64,000 nucleotides of DNA from Vibrio sp. S17_S38. GTDB lineage: Bacteria > Pseudomonadota > Gammaproteobacteria > Enterobacterales > Vibrionaceae. The notes beneath the pieces are model-generated. The model made no database searches and had not been told where the DNA came from. It was given only the letters and a program-made list of their open reading frames with translations. The stretch spans positions 1 to 64,000 of the forward strand of contig NZ_JAAUWW010000013.1 of the NCBI RefSeq assembly GCF_014694375.1, written 5' to 3'. A program made the translations under genes and the position numbers. Numbering within the stretch: position 1 is the stretch's first letter; the number at the start of each line of letters is the position of its first letter. Of the stretch, positions 8,876 through 18,354 are shown piece by piece.

Positions 8876-9538
8876 ATGAACAGTCCACTAACATCACGCT
8901 CAGCAAGAAGCGAAAGCGTTGTACAAACGAACAAAGTATTACGCAATACTTACTTCCTACTATCCATGACATTACTTTGGTCTGCGGTTGTGGCTGGCGT
9001 ATCAATGGCGCTAAATTTACCTCGCCCTGGAATCATCATCATGTTAGTTGGCTTCTATGGCTTACTCTTCTTGACCGAGAAAAATCGTAACTCTAGCTTA
9101 GGATTAGTATTTACGTTCTTATTTACGGGTTTCTTAGGTTACACCTTAGGACCTATTCTAAATATGTATGTTGCCAACGGTATGGGTGACATCATCATTA
9201 CATCACTTGGTGGTACAGCATTAGCCTTTATGGCTGCTTCAGCTTACGCCCTTACGACTAAACGTGATCTTTCCGTACTGAACGGTGTCATGATGGCTGG
9301 TTTCATTGTGATCGTAGTTGGTATGGTTGCAAGCTTCTTCATCCATATTCCTATGTTCCACCTTGCACTAAGCGGTATGTTTATATTGTTTTCAACAGGT
9401 GCCATATTGCTGACTACACAAAATATTATCCGAGGTGGTGAATCTAACTACATCTCTGCGACCATTACACTGTATGTATCGATCTACAATATTTTCATTA
9501 GTCTATTGAGCATTCTAGGCATCACAAGCCGAGATTAA
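8876..9538 (+). CDS. yccA: Bax inhibitor-1 family protein YccA (modulator of FtsH protease)
   Basis: This 220-residue inner-membrane protein has seven hydrophobic segments and closely matches E. coli YccA, a substrate and modulator of the FtsH-HflKC protease. Conserved stretches include VLRNTYFLLS, GYTLGPILNMYV, and SLYVSIYNIFISLLSILG-type sequence at the C-terminus. The ATG at 8876 follows TGAGGA by seven bases. An in-frame ATG at 8864 overlaps that ribosome site and is rejected. It heads the conserved yccA-tusE-yccX neighbourhood but has its own terminator, so is probably a separate unit. Confidence 0.92.
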   Translation: MNSPLTSRSARSESVVQTNKVLRNTYFLLSMTLLWSAVVAGVSMALNLPRPGIIIMLVGFYGLLFLTEKNRNSSLGLVFTFLFTGFLGYTLGPILNMYVANGMGDIIITSLGGTALAFMAASAYALTTKRDLSVLNGVMMAGFIVIVVGMVASFFIHIPMFHLALSGMFILFSTGAILLTTQNIIRGGESNYISATITLYVSIYNIFISLLSILGITSRD

Positions 9539-9589
9539 TCTACAATTACATAGACTCGTTATACCTAAGTAAGAACGGTATATGTAACT

Positions 9590-9635
9590 AGCCCGAAAGT
9601 GTTCTCTAGGAATAGAGTCGCTTTCGGGCTTTTTT
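9590..9635 (+). terminator. Terminator after yccA
   Basis: The 10-bp stem AGCCCGAAAG/CTTTCGGGCT (9590-9599 and 9621-9630) encloses a smaller CTCTA-GGAA-TAGAG hairpin and is followed by six T. Confidence 0.9.
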
Positions 9636-9715
9636 ATATCGTGAATATGTTGGCTCTCGTGAAAGATTCCGATACCCTTATCACATTCTGATATTTTAAA
9701 ATCATTAGGTAAAAC

Positions 9716-10045
9716 ATGTATCACTTTAATCAATCTGTTATTGAAACCGATAGTGAAGGGTATCTACTCGATTATACCCAGTGGTGCGAAGAGCTAGTGC
9801 CTCTTTTGGCTGAGTCTGAAAATATTGAATTAACCGATGCTCACTGGGAAGTGATTTTATTTGTTCGCAATTTTTACCTTGAGTTCAAAACATCACCAGC
9901 GGTACGGATGCTGGTTAAAGCAATGGAAAAAGCGCATGGTCCAGAAAAAGGCAGTAGCAAATATTTATTTAAACTGTTCAAAAAAGGCCCAGCTAAACAA
10001 GCAACTAAACTTGCAGGCTTACCCAAGCCAGCTAAATGCTTGTAA
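9716..10045 (+). CDS. tusE: Sulfurtransferase TusE (tRNA 2-thiouridine synthesis)
   Basis: This 109-residue DsrC/TusE-family protein accepts persulfide sulfur from TusBCD and passes it to MnmA for 2-thiolation of the tRNA wobble uridine. The conserved blocks [27 protein letters not shown] and [16 protein letters not shown] are present. The penultimate Cys108 (KCL ending) is the sulfur-carrying residue of the family. Full length. Its stop codon is one base from the stop of the convergent yccX, with no terminator between them. Confidence 0.94.
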   Translation: MYHFNQSVIETDSEGYLLDYTQWCEELVPLLAESENIELTDAHWEVILFVRNFYLEFKTSPAVRMLVKAMEKAHGPEKGSSKYLFKLFKKGPAKQATKLAGLPKPAKCL

Positions 10046-10046
10046 A

Positions 10047-10319
10047 TCACAAAATAACGAAATCTCGCGTGGCTTGTTTCTCTGTCGGAACTTCTTCTAG
10101 TCGCTCAACAAACGCAGATTTCGGCCCTTTTTTCAGCCAAGTAGCAAACTCAGCAACTTGGTTTTCATCACCACAAGCTAAGACTTCAACATCACCATTA
10201 TTTAAGTTTTTTGCATAACCTGTTAACCCCATCAGCAAGCCTTGATGTGCAGTTTGATAACGAAAACCAACACCTTGAACTAGACCTGAAACAATGAATA
10301 ATCGATTACAAAACGCCAT
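10047..10319 (-). CDS. yccX: Acylphosphatase YccX
   Basis: This 90-residue protein is an acylphosphatase, which hydrolyses carboxyl-phosphate bonds. The signature GLVQGVGFRYQTA contains the phosphate-binding arginine, and GYAKNLNNGDVEVLACG carries the catalytic asparagine, both in the usual order. The ATG at 10319 has GGAGG eight bases upstream. A longer in-frame opening of 71 codons is rejected because it lacks a ribosome site and overlaps the divergent rlmI. This neighbourhood matches E. coli. Confidence 0.92.
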   Translation of the reverse strand: MAFCNRLFIVSGLVQGVGFRYQTAHQGLLMGLTGYAKNLNNGDVEVLACGDENQVAEFATWLKKGPKSAFVERLEEVPTEKQATRDFVIL

Positions 10320-10448
10320 ATAGCCTCCATTTACTGCATTTATTTCCTTAAGCATTAAAATTCTAGCAATTATCACGGTTAAATTTGCTTTCCTTTTCAC
10401 ATTAACTGAAAATACGGTTTTCCTTTCTATTCTAGGCAACTCAATCTT

Positions 10449-11636
10449 ATGACTCCTGCTATTTACCTTGTTAAAGGCCGTGAAAAGTCCCTTATTCGTC
10501 GTCACCCTTGGGTATTTTCTCGTGGCATTCAAAAAGTAGAAGGTAATCCAGAACTTGGCGATACCGTGGATGTATTTTCAAACAGTGGTCAATGGCTAGC
10601 GAAAGCCGCCTACTCGCCTCAGTCTCAGATTCGGGCTCGTGTATGGTCATTTGAGAAAGAAAATATCGATACCGTATTCTTTGTTAAGCGCTTACAAGAA
10701 GCCCAAACAATGCGTGAAGCAATCATTAAACGTGGTGGCTTAACGGGTTACCGCTTAATCGCAGGTGAGTCGGATTGTTTGCCAGGCATTACTATTGATC
10801 GTTACCAAGATTTCTTAGTATGTCAGTTATTAAGTGCAGGCGCTGAAGCGAAACGTGAAGAATTGATTGAAGCACTGAAACAAGTATTCCCAACTTGTAG
10901 CATCTATGAACGCTCAGATGTTTCAGTGCGCAAAAAAGAAGGCTTAAAAGAGAGACAAGGTCTTATTCATGGTGAAATGCCACCGAGCTCTATCGTCATT
11001 GAAGAAAATGGCATCAAAATCCAAGTCGATATTCAAAAAGGCCATAAAACAGGGTTTTATCTTGATCAACGTGATAGTCGCCAGCAAGCGATGAAATACG
11101 TTGAAGGAAAATCAGTATTGAACTGTTTCTCATATACTGGTGGGTTCGGTTTATATGCACTTAAAGGCAATGCGGCTAATGTTATCAATGCGGATGTATC
11201 TCAACCTGCGCTAGATAATGCAAAAGCCAATGCTGAGTTAAATGGATTCGATTTATCAAAAGCTGAATTTTTAAATGCCGATGTCTTTAAGCTATTACGA
11301 GAATATCGTGAGAATGGCACTAAATTTGATGTTGTGATCATGGATCCACCTAAGTTTGCAGAATCAAAAGCTCAATTAAATGGTGCTTGTCGTGGATATA
11401 AAGACATCAACATGTTAGCAATGCAAATCCTAAACCCTGGCGGTATGTTACTCACTTATTCTTGCTCTGGTTTGATGGAATCTAATTTATTTCAAAAAAT
11501 CATTGCCGATGCAGCATTAGACGCGGGTCGTCGAGTACAATTTATTGAACGCTTTGCTCAAGCAGCAGATCACCCCATTGATAGCGCATATCCAGAAGGA
11601 TTTTACTTGAAAGGCTTTGCTTGTCAGGTTAACTAA
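10449..11636 (+). CDS. rlmI: 23S rRNA m5C1962 methyltransferase RlmI
   Basis: This 395-residue SAM-dependent RNA methyltransferase methylates cytosine 1962 of 23S rRNA. It starts with a PUA-like RNA-binding domain (residues 1-75, [14 protein letters not shown]), then a Rossmann methyltransferase core with [16 protein letters not shown] (SAM binding) and [15 protein letters not shown]. Near the end LTYSCSG holds the catalytic cysteine. Length and layout match E. coli RlmI. It diverges from yccX across 129 bp, as in E. coli. Confidence 0.93.
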   Translation: MTPAIYLVKGREKSLIRRHPWVFSRGIQKVEGNPELGDTVDVFSNSGQWLAKAAYSPQSQIRARVWSFEKENIDTVFFVKRLQEAQTMREAIIKRGGLTGYRLIAGESDCLPGITIDRYQDFLVCQLLSAGAEAKREELIEALKQVFPTCSIYERSDVSVRKKEGLKERQGLIHGEMPPSSIVIEENGIKIQVDIQKGHKTGFYLDQRDSRQQAMKYVEGKSVLNCFSYTGGFGLYALKGNAANVINADVSQPALDNAKANAELNGFDLSKAEFLNADVFKLLREYRENGTKFDVVIMDPPKFAESKAQLNGACRGYKDINMLAMQILNPGGMLLTYSCSGLMESNLFQKIIADAALDAGRRVQFIERFAQAADHPIDSAYPEGFYLKGFACQVN

Positions 11637-11713
11637 TAACGAGTCTGTTCGATCGATTAACAACCATCTTATGGTACTAATTATGTACCCAATTATTTTA
11701 TAGAGAGTACAGC

Positions 11714-12064
11714 ATGTCAAAATTAACGAACGATATTGAAGCAAACCTAGCCTTGTTTGTAAAAGAGACTCAAGAAACCAAATTGGTTTGGGGCTTAAAA
11801 AATGATGAAGGTTGGTTATCGTGTGACTCTTCTGAATTTGAAGAAAGTGAAGTCATGCCATTCTGGTCAGCAAAAGAAGACGCTCAAACGCACAATGTTG
11901 AAGAATGGTCTGATTTTGAAGTACTAGAAATCCCACTAGATATTTTTGTTGAAGATTGGCTAATTACTCTTGCCGAAGATGGTGTACTGATTGGAACAAA
12001 CTGGAATGATCAGCTTGAAGGTCTGGAACTTGAGCCTTCAGAGCTTGCTAAACAATACATCTAA
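11714..12064 (+). CDS. DUF2750 family protein
   Basis: This 116-residue, strongly acidic cytoplasmic protein matches the DUF2750 family by its spaced motifs (GWLSCDS near residue 35, MPFWSAKEDAQ near 50, WLITLAEDGVLIGTNWN near 85). The function is unknown. There is no signal peptide or membrane segment. It lies 77 bp after rlmI and is followed by a strong terminator, so the two may share a transcript. A GAGAG element lies about ten bases before the ATG. Confidence 0.75.
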   Translation: MSKLTNDIEANLALFVKETQETKLVWGLKNDEGWLSCDSSEFEESEVMPFWSAKEDAQTHNVEEWSDFEVLEIPLDIFVEDWLITLAEDGVLIGTNWNDQLEGLELEPSELAKQYI

Positions 12065-12096
12065 ATATTAAAGACATTTGATATGTATTAACTGAG

Positions 12097-12137
12097 AGCC
12101 CCATAAAAGTATATTCACCTTTGTGGGGCTATTTTTT
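12097..12137 (+). terminator. Terminator after the DUF2750 gene
   Basis: Stem AGCCCCA/TGGGGCT (12097-12103 and 12124-12130) is followed by A and six T. The minus strand has no U-run, so it does not serve queC. Confidence 0.85.
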
Positions 12138-12147
12138 AATAACCCAA

Positions 12148-12846
12148 TTAAGATTCTGTTACCGCTTGCATTGCCAATAATTCAGCCATGATCGTATCTT
12201 TATTCTCTAAATAATCATCCAATCCTGCTCTGCGTAAATCACATGCAGGACAATCACCACATCCACTACCAATTACCCCATTATAACAAGTAAGTGTTTG
12301 AGTTCGAACTAGATCTAAAGCTTGATATTGATCGGCCAATGCCCACGTTTGTGCTTTATTTAACCACATTAATGGTGTTTTTATTTCAAATGCCCTATCC
12401 ATTCCGAGTACTAAAGATTGATTGATTGACCTCACAAATTCATCTCGGCAATCCGGATAGCCTGAAAAATCGGTTTCACAAACACCAGTAATAACCGCAT
12501 CAGCTCCAATTTGATAAGCGTAAATACCTGCAAGAGTTAGAAATAGTATATTACGACCAGGTACAAAGGAGTTTGGCAAGCCATTTTCTTGCAATTCATG
12601 TGAGACCGGAATGTCATCGCGCGTTAGAGAGCTAATCGCAAGCTCATTAAGCAGGCCAACATCCATTATCTTATGCGCAGTAATACCTAACTGTTGAGCA
12701 ACTTGTTGAGCAACTTGAATTTCTTGTTTATGGCGCTGACCATAATCAAAGGTAATAGCGTGAACCTCATCATAGTCTTGTATTGCTTGAACAAGGCATG
12801 TAGTTGAATCTTGCCCTCCACTAAAAACAACAACTGCTTTACTCAT
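12148..12846 (-). CDS. queC: 7-cyano-7-deazaguanine synthase QueC
   Basis: This 232-residue enzyme makes preQ0 from 7-carboxy-7-deazaguanine, using ATP and ammonia, for queuosine in tRNA. The N-terminal PP-loop [11 protein letters not shown] (residues 8-18) is intact. The zinc site near the C-terminus is [16 protein letters not shown] with four cysteines in the family spacing. Its ATG overlaps the stop of the upstream Nudix/PAP2-like gene by four bases (ATGA), so translation is probably coupled. That pairing is unusual and not obviously related to queuosine. Confidence 0.95.
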   Translation of the reverse strand: MSKAVVVFSGGQDSTTCLVQAIQDYDEVHAITFDYGQRHKQEIQVAQQVAQQLGITAHKIMDVGLLNELAISSLTRDDIPVSHELQENGLPNSFVPGRNILFLTLAGIYAYQIGADAVITGVCETDFSGYPDCRDEFVRSINQSLVLGMDRAFEIKTPLMWLNKAQTWALADQYQALDLVRTQTLTCYNGVIGSGCGDCPACDLRRAGLDDYLENKDTIMAELLAMQAVTES

Positions 12847-14327
12847 AAATATATTCCTAAATTAATATTAGACGCATTGGCATGTGGTTTAATTCGCCCT
12901 AATAACATCGCATTCAAAGTGAGGAAGAAGACCACTGCACATTTTGCAAAATAAGCCATCATACTGCTATCCGATACGAAATCAATCATCTGCTGGGCGA
13001 AAATAATCCCTCCGATGGCCACGATAGATACCAACGTTATTTGAACTTTTGGTGAGAAAAAACCATCAAATATTGAATGTTTGAAAGTCACGCTAAGCAG
13101 TAAAGAAATTGCCAAGGCTATTGCAGCCAGCTGACCAATAATCAAAGCATGACTAAACCAAACTAGACCATGCAAACACAGGGTTAATAACCACCATAAT
13201 ATAGGGTTAACTATAACATTAGAGACATACGTATTTTCTTTATTTTCAATACGAATATAATGCCAAGCAACGAGTATCCCTAGTATATAACCACACAAAA
13301 TATCAGAGAAAAACTGCCCTCCAAGCCAAACCGTTGCCAAATCTTTACACACAATAAAAATCACTAATAATGGCAAAAATTTATAGGGTGAGAATTCTCC
13401 ATATCTTCTCACCAATGCATTAAAAACATAACACAACCAAACCATGCTTAACGTCGATTCTAAACTTGGCATCCCAAAGCCCGTTTTTGGCGAGATTTGT
13501 ATATCAGGAAAATAAGCATCGGGTCTTGGTAGCTTCAATCCTAACTGTATAAAGTAGACGATTACTGTCGTCACAATAACGATAAAACATAAACGAATAC
13601 TAAATTTCGCCCCAAATAAATAATTAATTAACGGCAATACAAGTAGGATCATGAAGACACTAGAAAGGCTATCCAGCATCAAAGTAACCCAAACGAATCC
13701 ACGACTAAAAGTGTTATCTAAGCTTAAAATGCTATTTTGTACCACCTCAATGAAAGAGAGTTCCATTTTCTGGAAATAAGGCGCAGAGCTGACTGTGTTA
13801 TAAATATATTGAACATCCTGATTACTCACCTTATGCCCATAAACTTGTTTCTTCCATTGCTCAGGAAAACGATATTCTTGCGCAGATATATTCTCAGGTA
13901 GTGACAAAAAAACGCTCTGTGTTTCTACTCCGTAACTAGGAGCGAACCATGCGGGTATAAAGTGGAACCCACGCTTGTTTTGGTGATGATAGACAAAAAT
14001 TGGAGACTCCACTTCGCAATCGTAAATATAAGCAGTTTTTGTTTTCGTCAATAAAGCTTTGGCATTCACAACAAGGCCACTTTCTTCCCATGTTTCTCGC
14101 TCTGCTGCAACTTTAGGGCTTTCTCCAACCTCAATAGTTCCACCAGGTAGAGAATACTTTCCAGTAATGACCTCTTGGATAAATACGATTTGATTATCTG
14201 CTTGGATATAACACAATGCCCCTTTTAACTTAGCCTCATTAGCATGGGCTATAGACGCAGTTAAAAGTATATATAAAGCAAAAAATAACATAGCGGCTTG
14301 TTTCAAATGTCTGATTCCATATCGCAA
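12843..14327 (-). CDS. Exported Nudix domain fused to a membrane PAP2-like domain lacking catalytic residues
   Basis: This 494-residue protein begins with a signal-like segment (residues 1-29, ending SIAHA). A Nudix domain follows with an intact box: G63, E69, R77-E78 and E81-E82. The rest (about 205-490) has eight or more membrane segments with a PAP2 layout: KLPRP at 265-269, MPSLES at 286-291, and [12 protein letters not shown] at 331-342. In active PAP2 phosphatases the second motif is PSGH and the third SR-x5-H-x3-D. Here the histidines are replaced by E290 and Q338, and the arginine position by T332. The Nudix part should lie in the periplasm; its substrate is unknown. The gene overlaps queC by four bases. 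Confidence 0.78.
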   Translation of the reverse strand: MRYGIRHLKQAAMLFFALYILLTASIAHANEAKLKGALCYIQADNQIVFIQEVITGKYSLPGGTIEVGESPKVAAERETWEESGLVVNAKALLTKTKTAYIYDCEVESPIFVYHHQNKRGFHFIPAWFAPSYGVETQSVFLSLPENISAQEYRFPEQWKKQVYGHKVSNQDVQYIYNTVSSAPYFQKMELSFIEVVQNSILSLDNTFSRGFVWVTLMLDSLSSVFMILLVLPLINYLFGAKFSIRLCFIVIVTTVIVYFIQLGLKLPRPDAYFPDIQISPKTGFGMPSLESTLSMVWLCYVFNALVRRYGEFSPYKFLPLLVIFIVCKDLATVWLGGQFFSDILCGYILGILVAWHYIRIENKENTYVSNVIVNPILWWLLTLCLHGLVWFSHALIIGQLAAIALAISLLLSVTFKHSIFDGFFSPKVQITLVSIVAIGGIIFAQQMIDFVSDSSMMAYFAKCAVVFFLTLNAMLLGRIKPHANASNINLGIYL

Positions 14328-14391
14328 ATGGGGTGTTAATGAGGCGGATGCTATATTCCCTGAATAATTAGAATATATAAATAGGCCGTAA

Positions 14392-14868
14392 TTAGTTGAT
14401 TAAGGATTTACGCAAACAATGTATATGTGGTTGAAAACCCATCTTCTTATAAAAGCCTTGCCCTACTTGGTTAAAATTCCACACCTCAACAAATAATTGA
14501 GCAACACCATAATCAAATAATGTTTTCTCTATACGATGAAATAAAGCAGTTGAGACTTCCCCATTTCTATATTTAGGATGAACATAAAACTCATCGATGC
14601 TTCCCATTGGAATGGGTTTACTTATCGAAGATACCAATTCACAAAAATGTGCAGTGATAAAGCCAATAATTTCCGCATCCTTTTCTGCAACAAAGACCAA
14701 ACATTCCGGGTGTTCTAAATATCGTGCAATACTCTTTTCTTGTTCGATTTCTTGCGCTGTTTTAAATAGTTCAGGCTGTGCTTGATAATGATGATCATGA
14801 AGAAGAAACATCAGTTCATCCAAACTTTCGAGATCGTTTTTTATCGCGGCTCTTATCTTTACCATCAT
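14392..14868 (-). CDS. GNAT family N-acetyltransferase
   Basis: This 158-residue protein has the GNAT fold order: an N-terminal helix region, VFVAEKDAEIIGFITAHF (strands 2-4), DEFYVHPKYRNGEVSTALF with a degenerate acetyl-CoA loop, and a C-terminal FVEVWNFNQVGQGFYKKMGF block. The usual loop Q/RxxGxG/A appears as YRNGEVST, so coenzyme binding is probable but not classical. The substrate cannot be told. It sits 65 bp upstream of the Nudix/PAP2-like gene on the same strand. Start choice between two adjacent ATG codons is uncertain. Confidence 0.78.
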   Translation of the reverse strand: MMVKIRAAIKNDLESLDELMFLLHDHHYQAQPELFKTAQEIEQEKSIARYLEHPECLVFVAEKDAEIIGFITAHFCELVSSISKPIPMGSIDEFYVHPKYRNGEVSTALFHRIEKTLFDYGVAQLFVEVWNFNQVGQGFYKKMGFQPHIHCLRKSLIN

Positions 14869-15105
14869 GAATGGAATAACCTATTTATTGTGATCAATGA
14901 GAGTGGATATTTTTTCATACACATATTTGTATAACATTGTATTTTACTGTAAAGCTGAACTTTTGTATTTAATAATCCTTTTTATTTTAATGCTAATATT
15001 CATTAGATTCTAAAATGCCATCAAATATTTGCCATTTTTTAAGCTTCTCCTCTCAACTTTTATTCATTACACTACTCTGACATTCACTCACGAGGCACAA
15101 CGTTC

Positions 15106-15729
15106 ATGCTAGATTACGCCCTTCTCACCGCTTTTATCCCTACGTTCTTTTTTGTCTCGATTACTCCCGGTATGTGTATGACTCTCGCTTTGACGCTTGG
15201 AATGAGTATTGGTGTTAAGCGGACCCTATGGATGATGGCTGGCGAGCTCGTTGGTGTTGCTGTCGTTGCTACCGCTGCTGTAATTGGCGTTGCAGCAATT
15301 ATGCTTAATTACCCAAGCTTGTTTATGATTTTAAAATGGATTGGCGGCGCATATCTAATTTGGATCGGTTTTAACATGTGGCGTAACAAAGGGAAAATGT
15401 CTCTCAACTTAGATAGTCAACAACAGCCGACTCAACGTTTACAGTTGATTAGCCAAGGTTTCATTACTGCAATTGCCAATCCGAAAGGCTGGGCATTTAT
15501 GATCTCTTTATTGCCTCCTTTTATTAATATCGATAAATCAGTCTCTCATCAAATGATCGTATTAATTGGGATTATTTTGTGTACAGAATTTATTTCTATG
15601 CTTGCTTATGCCACAGGAGGAAAGAGCCTACGGTTGTTTTTAAGTAAAGGAAATAATGTACGCTTTCTCAACCGCATCGCAGGAACACTAATGATTGCTG
15701 TTGGTATTTGGTTAGCCATGATTGGTTAG
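15106..15729 (+). CDS. LysE/RhtB family amino-acid exporter
   Basis: This 207-residue inner-membrane protein has about six hydrophobic segments and the family signature near the N-terminus (SITPGMCMTLALTLGMSIG). The middle GGAYLIWIGFNMWRNKG and the later ANPKGWAFMISLLPPFI are also typical. Members export amino acids such as lysine, threonine or homoserine, or small metabolites; the substrate is not predictable. GAGG lies ten bases before the ATG. The gene stands alone, without a regulator beside it. Confidence 0.86.
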   Translation: MLDYALLTAFIPTFFFVSITPGMCMTLALTLGMSIGVKRTLWMMAGELVGVAVVATAAVIGVAAIMLNYPSLFMILKWIGGAYLIWIGFNMWRNKGKMSLNLDSQQQPTQRLQLISQGFITAIANPKGWAFMISLLPPFINIDKSVSHQMIVLIGIILCTEFISMLAYATGGKSLRLFLSKGNNVRFLNRIAGTLMIAVGIWLAMIG

Positions 15730-15912
15730 CTCCATGCAAGGGTAATAAACAAGCGATTAATGCTTTATTTTTACTCAAAAAAAGAACTTATAACTAAACG
15801 TCATAATTAATGCCTTATGTCACTTTGTACCTGCAAGATTAAAGCGGTAAATTTGCGATCAATAAATTCAGTAATAAATTTTGTCAATTTTATACAAATT
15901 AAGGATTAATAT

Positions 15913-17304
15913 ATGTCTATTGCCGTCATCGCTAATCTTGCGATTTTTGTGGGCATCCTTCTCTTTTTGTTCCTACAACAAAGAAAAGCCAACAACAGTT
16001 TATCCCGCCAAGTTCTACTTGGATTAGTATTCGGTAGTGCATTTGGTCTGCTTGTTCATGTTTTTTATGGAGAGGGTAACCCTATCATCAAGCAAACTCT
16101 TGAATGGGTGAATGTGGTTGGTAGTGGATATGTTGGCTTGCTAAAAATGGTCATTATGCCGCTGGTTCTCGTCTCAATGATTGCTGCTGTGGTCAAATTA
16201 GAAAACTCAGGCTCTCTTGGCAAAATTAGTGGTTTAACTATCGGCGTACTCCTTTTCACCACTATGATTGCCGCTATTATTGGTATTTTTGTCACTCACT
16301 TATTTGGCTTATCAGCTGCTGGATTAACTGAAGGTGTTCGCGAATCAGCGACTATTTCTGTGTTAGAAACTAAAATGGGTAGCGTCGCAGATCTTACGAT
16401 TCCACAGATGCTAGTGAGCTTTATTCCAACTAATCCGTTTGCTGATTTAACTGGCTCTCGTTCAACATCCATTATTGCGGTTGTTATCTTCGGTATTTTA
16501 ACGGGCATTGCGGCACGCCGCGTGATGATTGAAAAGAAAGAATTAGAAGCCCCTATTCGTACTTTTGTTGACGCTATTCAGTCGATTGTGATGCGTTTGG
16601 TTCGTATGATTATTTCATTAACGCCATACGGTATTGCAGCTTTAATGGCCAAAGTAGTAGCAACATCAAGTGTCGGCGATATTTTAAATCTTCTTGGATT
16701 CATCGTTGCTTCTTATCTTGCTATTTTCTTGATGTTTATTGTGCATGGAATATTAGTTTCTTTCGTAGGTGTGAGTCCAAAAGAATACTTTAAGCGCATC
16801 TGGCCAGTACTGACGTTTGCGTTTACCTCACGTAGTTCAGCTGCAACCATTCCATTAAATGTTGAAGCTCAAATTACTAAATTGAATGTCCCACCAGCTA
16901 TTGCTAATTTAGCAGCAACGTTTGGTGCCACAATTGGACAAAATGGCTGTGCGGGCATTTATCCTGCAATGCTAGCCGTGATGGTCGCTCCAACGGTCGG
17001 TATCAATCCAATGGACTTCAACTTCATTATTTCTTTAGTCGCAATGATCACTATTAGCTCATTCGGTATTGCAGGTATCGGCGGCGGCGCAACTTTTGCA
17101 GCCCTTATCGTATTACCGTCAATGGGATTACCCGTCACTATTGTTGCCTTGTTAATTTCGATTGAACCATTAATTGATATGGCTCGTACTGCACTGAATG
17201 TAAGTGGCGCGATGACAGCTGGCACAATTACTTCTCGTTTGTTGGGTAATAAAAAAGAAATCAATCAAGAATTTAAAACAATTCAAGTGCAAACTGCCGA
17301 TTAA
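15913..17304 (+). CDS. tcyP: L-cystine symporter TcyP (YdjN)
   Basis: This 463-residue carrier of the DAACS family has the same length as E. coli TcyP/YdjN, a sodium- or proton-coupled L-cystine importer. Family hallmarks in order are GYVGLLKMVIMPLVL, SFIPTNPFADLTGSRSTS, the serine-rich loop TFAFTSRSSAATIPLNVEAQ, and GATIGQNGCAGIYPAML. The GQNGCAG motif separates TcyP from GltP and DctA, which carry different residues there. AAGGA lies close before the ATG. It works with the thioredoxin and glutaredoxin genes of this window only in the broad sense of thiol balance. Confidence 0.93.
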   Translation: MSIAVIANLAIFVGILLFLFLQQRKANNSLSRQVLLGLVFGSAFGLLVHVFYGEGNPIIKQTLEWVNVVGSGYVGLLKMVIMPLVLVSMIAAVVKLENSGSLGKISGLTIGVLLFTTMIAAIIGIFVTHLFGLSAAGLTEGVRESATISVLETKMGSVADLTIPQMLVSFIPTNPFADLTGSRSTSIIAVVIFGILTGIAARRVMIEKKELEAPIRTFVDAIQSIVMRLVRMIISLTPYGIAALMAKVVATSSVGDILNLLGFIVASYLAIFLMFIVHGILVSFVGVSPKEYFKRIWPVLTFAFTSRSSAATIPLNVEAQITKLNVPPAIANLAATFGATIGQNGCAGIYPAMLAVMVAPTVGINPMDFNFIISLVAMITISSFGIAGIGGGATFAALIVLPSMGLPVTIVALLISIEPLIDMARTALNVSGAMTAGTITSRLLGNKKEINQEFKTIQVQTAD

Positions 17305-17408
17305 TACTTTACCGAGACTGAGGCTTTATACAGGCTGATTAGCCCTGTATTAATTAAAGCGCTATAATAGCCTGAAACTAATTTGGTATAGATTACTTAG
17401 CTAAAATA

Positions 17409-17450
17409 GAAAACCCACAATATGTTATACACATACTGTGGGTTTCTTAT
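17409..17450. terminator. Bidirectional terminator, tcyP / exonuclease
   Basis: Stem AAACCCACA/TGTGGGTTT (17411-17419 and 17437-17445), extended by TATG/CATA inside a mismatch, sits between convergent genes and has T-rich flanks in both directions. Confidence 0.8.
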
Positions 17451-17472
17451 TTTGATAAGATGAAAAATGAAA

Positions 17473-18021
17473 CTATAAAATAGCCAATGCGACCTTAGCT
17501 AAATTGAATGCATCAACATAGCCAGAATGTTGCCGCCCTTCCCACTCAATACTCAAATTCTCTTGTGCTTCTTTATGACCAATGCGCTTATCTTTTAATC
17601 GAGATTGAATACGATACAAGGTGGCAAGATTCAGAAATTCTTTAAACGGAAAAACGAGCCCTTTTTGTTCACATTCTAATCGCAAGATCTCATCATCTCG
17701 TCCCCAAGCTGCATAAATTTTATTCGAACCACCAAAATTTTTGATCATGGATTTTAAAACAGATTCTAGTGGTCTTCCTTGTTTTTGCACTATACGAGGT
17801 GTTATTCCCGTTAATTCATAACAAAAACCAGAAATTTCATCCACTTCTGGTTTTACATAAAACTGTGCGCGTTTCACAATCGTCCCAAGAACAAGATCGA
17901 CCTCTGCTAAGCCAATTTCTATAATTTCACCCGTGACCTTGTCACTACGATGGTTCTCTATATCATCTTGACTCCAACAGCACATTTCTAAATCGAAGCA
18001 TACCACTCTGTTATAATTCAT
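17473..18021 (-). CDS. DEDDh-type 3'-5' exonuclease (KapD/ERI-1-like)
   Basis: This 182-residue protein has the RNase T/DNA polymerase III epsilon exonuclease fold. Motif I is FDLEM (catalytic D and E near residues 10-12). IIEIGLAEVDL and FCYELTGITPRIV follow, AAWGRDDEI gives the middle aspartate, and RQHSGYVDAFNLAKV gives the final histidine and aspartate of the DEDDh set. All catalytic positions appear present. ELTGIT is a hallmark of the KapD/ERI-1/3'hExo branch, which acts on RNA 3' ends, but the substrate is not shown. No partner gene is adjacent in the same direction. Confidence 0.85.
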   Translation of the reverse strand: MNYNRVVCFDLEMCCWSQDDIENHRSDKVTGEIIEIGLAEVDLVLGTIVKRAQFYVKPEVDEISGFCYELTGITPRIVQKQGRPLESVLKSMIKNFGGSNKIYAAWGRDDEILRLECEQKGLVFPFKEFLNLATLYRIQSRLKDKRIGHKEAQENLSIEWEGRQHSGYVDAFNLAKVALAIL

Positions 18022-18354
18022 GGTTTTTCCTATTATGATTCATAATATTCCGCCTCAATATTAAAAAAAGAATTCTAACAAAATTAACCATGCCAATGCC
18101 AAGAAAATACCAATCACCACTATGCTTTGCCCATAATTTAACCAGTAACTTAACTCATAAAGGCTTAAGTGGGTAAAAGTGCATTCTTTTAGATGAATAT
18201 ATCCGCAATGTGACCGCGATTTTTAACGGTGTGGAGTTTCATTATGATAAAATAATCCCAATTTTATGACTTGCTCTTGTCTTTTTGTTGACCTTGTTTT
18301 TTCAAGATCCGCCCAAAGATAAGTCACTGAGTATTTTCTAACAGAGACATCACC
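18022..18354. other. Divergent intergenic region with a hydrophobic minus-strand reading frame
   Basis: This 333-bp region separates the exonuclease from the Hsp70 cassette. On the minus strand a 53-codon open stretch (18222-18061) encodes a strongly hydrophobic C-terminal segment but has no ATG; see findings. No clear sigma32 heat-shock promoter was found ahead of the cassette. Confidence 0.4.
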
